This document shows, piece by piece, positions 56,125 to 56,410 of a stretch of 56,410 nt of DNA. The translations under genes were made by a program, and so were the position numbers. The DNA is from Bdellovibrionales bacterium (GTDB lineage Bacteria > Bdellovibrionota > Bdellovibrionia > Bdellovibrionales > UBA1609), in the NCBI GenBank assembly GCA_022450595.1, contig JAKUPT010000014.1, positions 1 to 56,410 on the forward strand, read 5' to 3'. A model generated the notes under the pieces. The model saw nothing but the letters and a program-made list of their open reading frames with translations. It searched no databases and was not told the origin of the DNA. Positions within the stretch are counted from its first letter, which is position 1; every line of letters starts with the position of its first letter.

Positions 56125-56410
56125 ATGCCCATCGGGGTAAAGAAAATACTATTAGAGAAGATACGTTTACGCTACCTAAAATCTTCTAAACATCAGAAAA
56201 CATTAATATTAGACGAGTTTTGTGCCACAACAGATTTAACTCGTAAACATGCCATTCGCCTTTTAAATAACGAGATTAAAGCTCCAATGGCTCATCCTGG
56301 GCCCAAATATCTATACGGTCCAGAGGTCAGAGCCCATGTGGTAAAAATATGGGAGGCTATGGGGCAGATATGTTCAAAGAACATGAAAGCAGCTCTTCCA
56401 TTGTGGCTTG
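56125..56410 (+). CDS. integrase/DDE-type transposase, N-terminal part (cut by window end)
   Basis: The frame starts at ATG 56125, six bases after AGGGGGA, and stays open for 95 codons to the window edge. The sequence resembles the N-terminus of a family of integrase-core transposases: RYLKSSKHQKTLILDEFCA (16-34), then TRKHAIRLLNN, YGPEV and VKIWEAMGQICSKNMKAALP. In these proteins this is a DNA-binding region before the DDE catalytic core, which would lie beyond the window. Whether it is intact cannot be told. Confidence 0.65.
   Translation, partial: MPIGVKKILLEKIRLRYLKSSKHQKTLILDEFCATTDLTRKHAIRLLNNEIKAPMAHPGPKYLYGPEVRAHVVKIWEAMGQICSKNMKAALPLWL

Overview
The window looks like chromosomal DNA of an AT-rich Gram-negative bacterium, most likely a member of the Bdellovibrionota (Bdellovibrio/Bacteriovorax type). 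This is inferred from the beta-str-S10-spc-alpha ribosomal supercluster, a NtrY/NtrX pair, a lipoprotein with a Phe-Gln-Asn-Cys type lipobox, and many small secreted proteins of unknown function. No rRNA gene is present, so the placement cannot be confirmed here.

Positions 1-12.3 kb are mixed accessory and metabolic genes. They hold the 3' part of a NhaA antiporter, a tRNA-Arg(UCU) with its own promoter, an orphan E1-like ThiF protein and an alpha/beta hydrolase. Next comes a small cassette of two coupled helix-turn-helix proteins facing a GNAT/autoinducer-synthase-like protein. A MetF fused to a homocysteine methyltransferase-like domain follows; that domain lacks all three usual zinc cysteines. 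It is translationally overlapped with manC. A DegT-family sugar aminotransferase and the paired envelope families TIGR03546/TIGR03545 close the region. A degenerate tandem repeat lies at the convergent junction near 12.1-12.3 kb.

Positions 12.3-43.1 kb are one long minus-strand run of transcription and translation genes. After a TlpA-like thioredoxin come, in reverse, the alpha operon, spc operon, S10 operon, fusA, rpsG-rpsL, rpoC-rpoB, rplL-rplJ, rplA-rplK, nusG-secE, tRNA-Trp, tuf and four tRNAs (Thr-Tyr-Gly-Thr, as before tufB in enterics). Promoters and terminators visible in the sequence split this run into units: tRNA operon plus tuf; tRNA-Trp-secE to rpoC; rpsL-rpsG; fusA; and rpsJ to rplQ. 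Genes for L24 (rplX), S14 (rpsN), S4 (rpsD) and IF1 (infA) are missing from their usual places. An L10 leader RNA precedes rplJ.

Positions 43.1-52.6 kb are a dense minus-strand operon: ribE, ribBX (degenerate GTP cyclohydrolase II domain), ribH, a small unknown gene, ntrY, ntrX, proS, pyrF and rlmB, many of them overlapping or only a few bases apart. Positions 52.6-56.4 kb hold a VWA-domain lipoprotein, an apparent operon of three secreted proteins (two of them tandem paralogues) and, at the right edge, the start of an integrase-type transposase preceded by a GC-rich stem-loop that may be the end of an insertion sequence.
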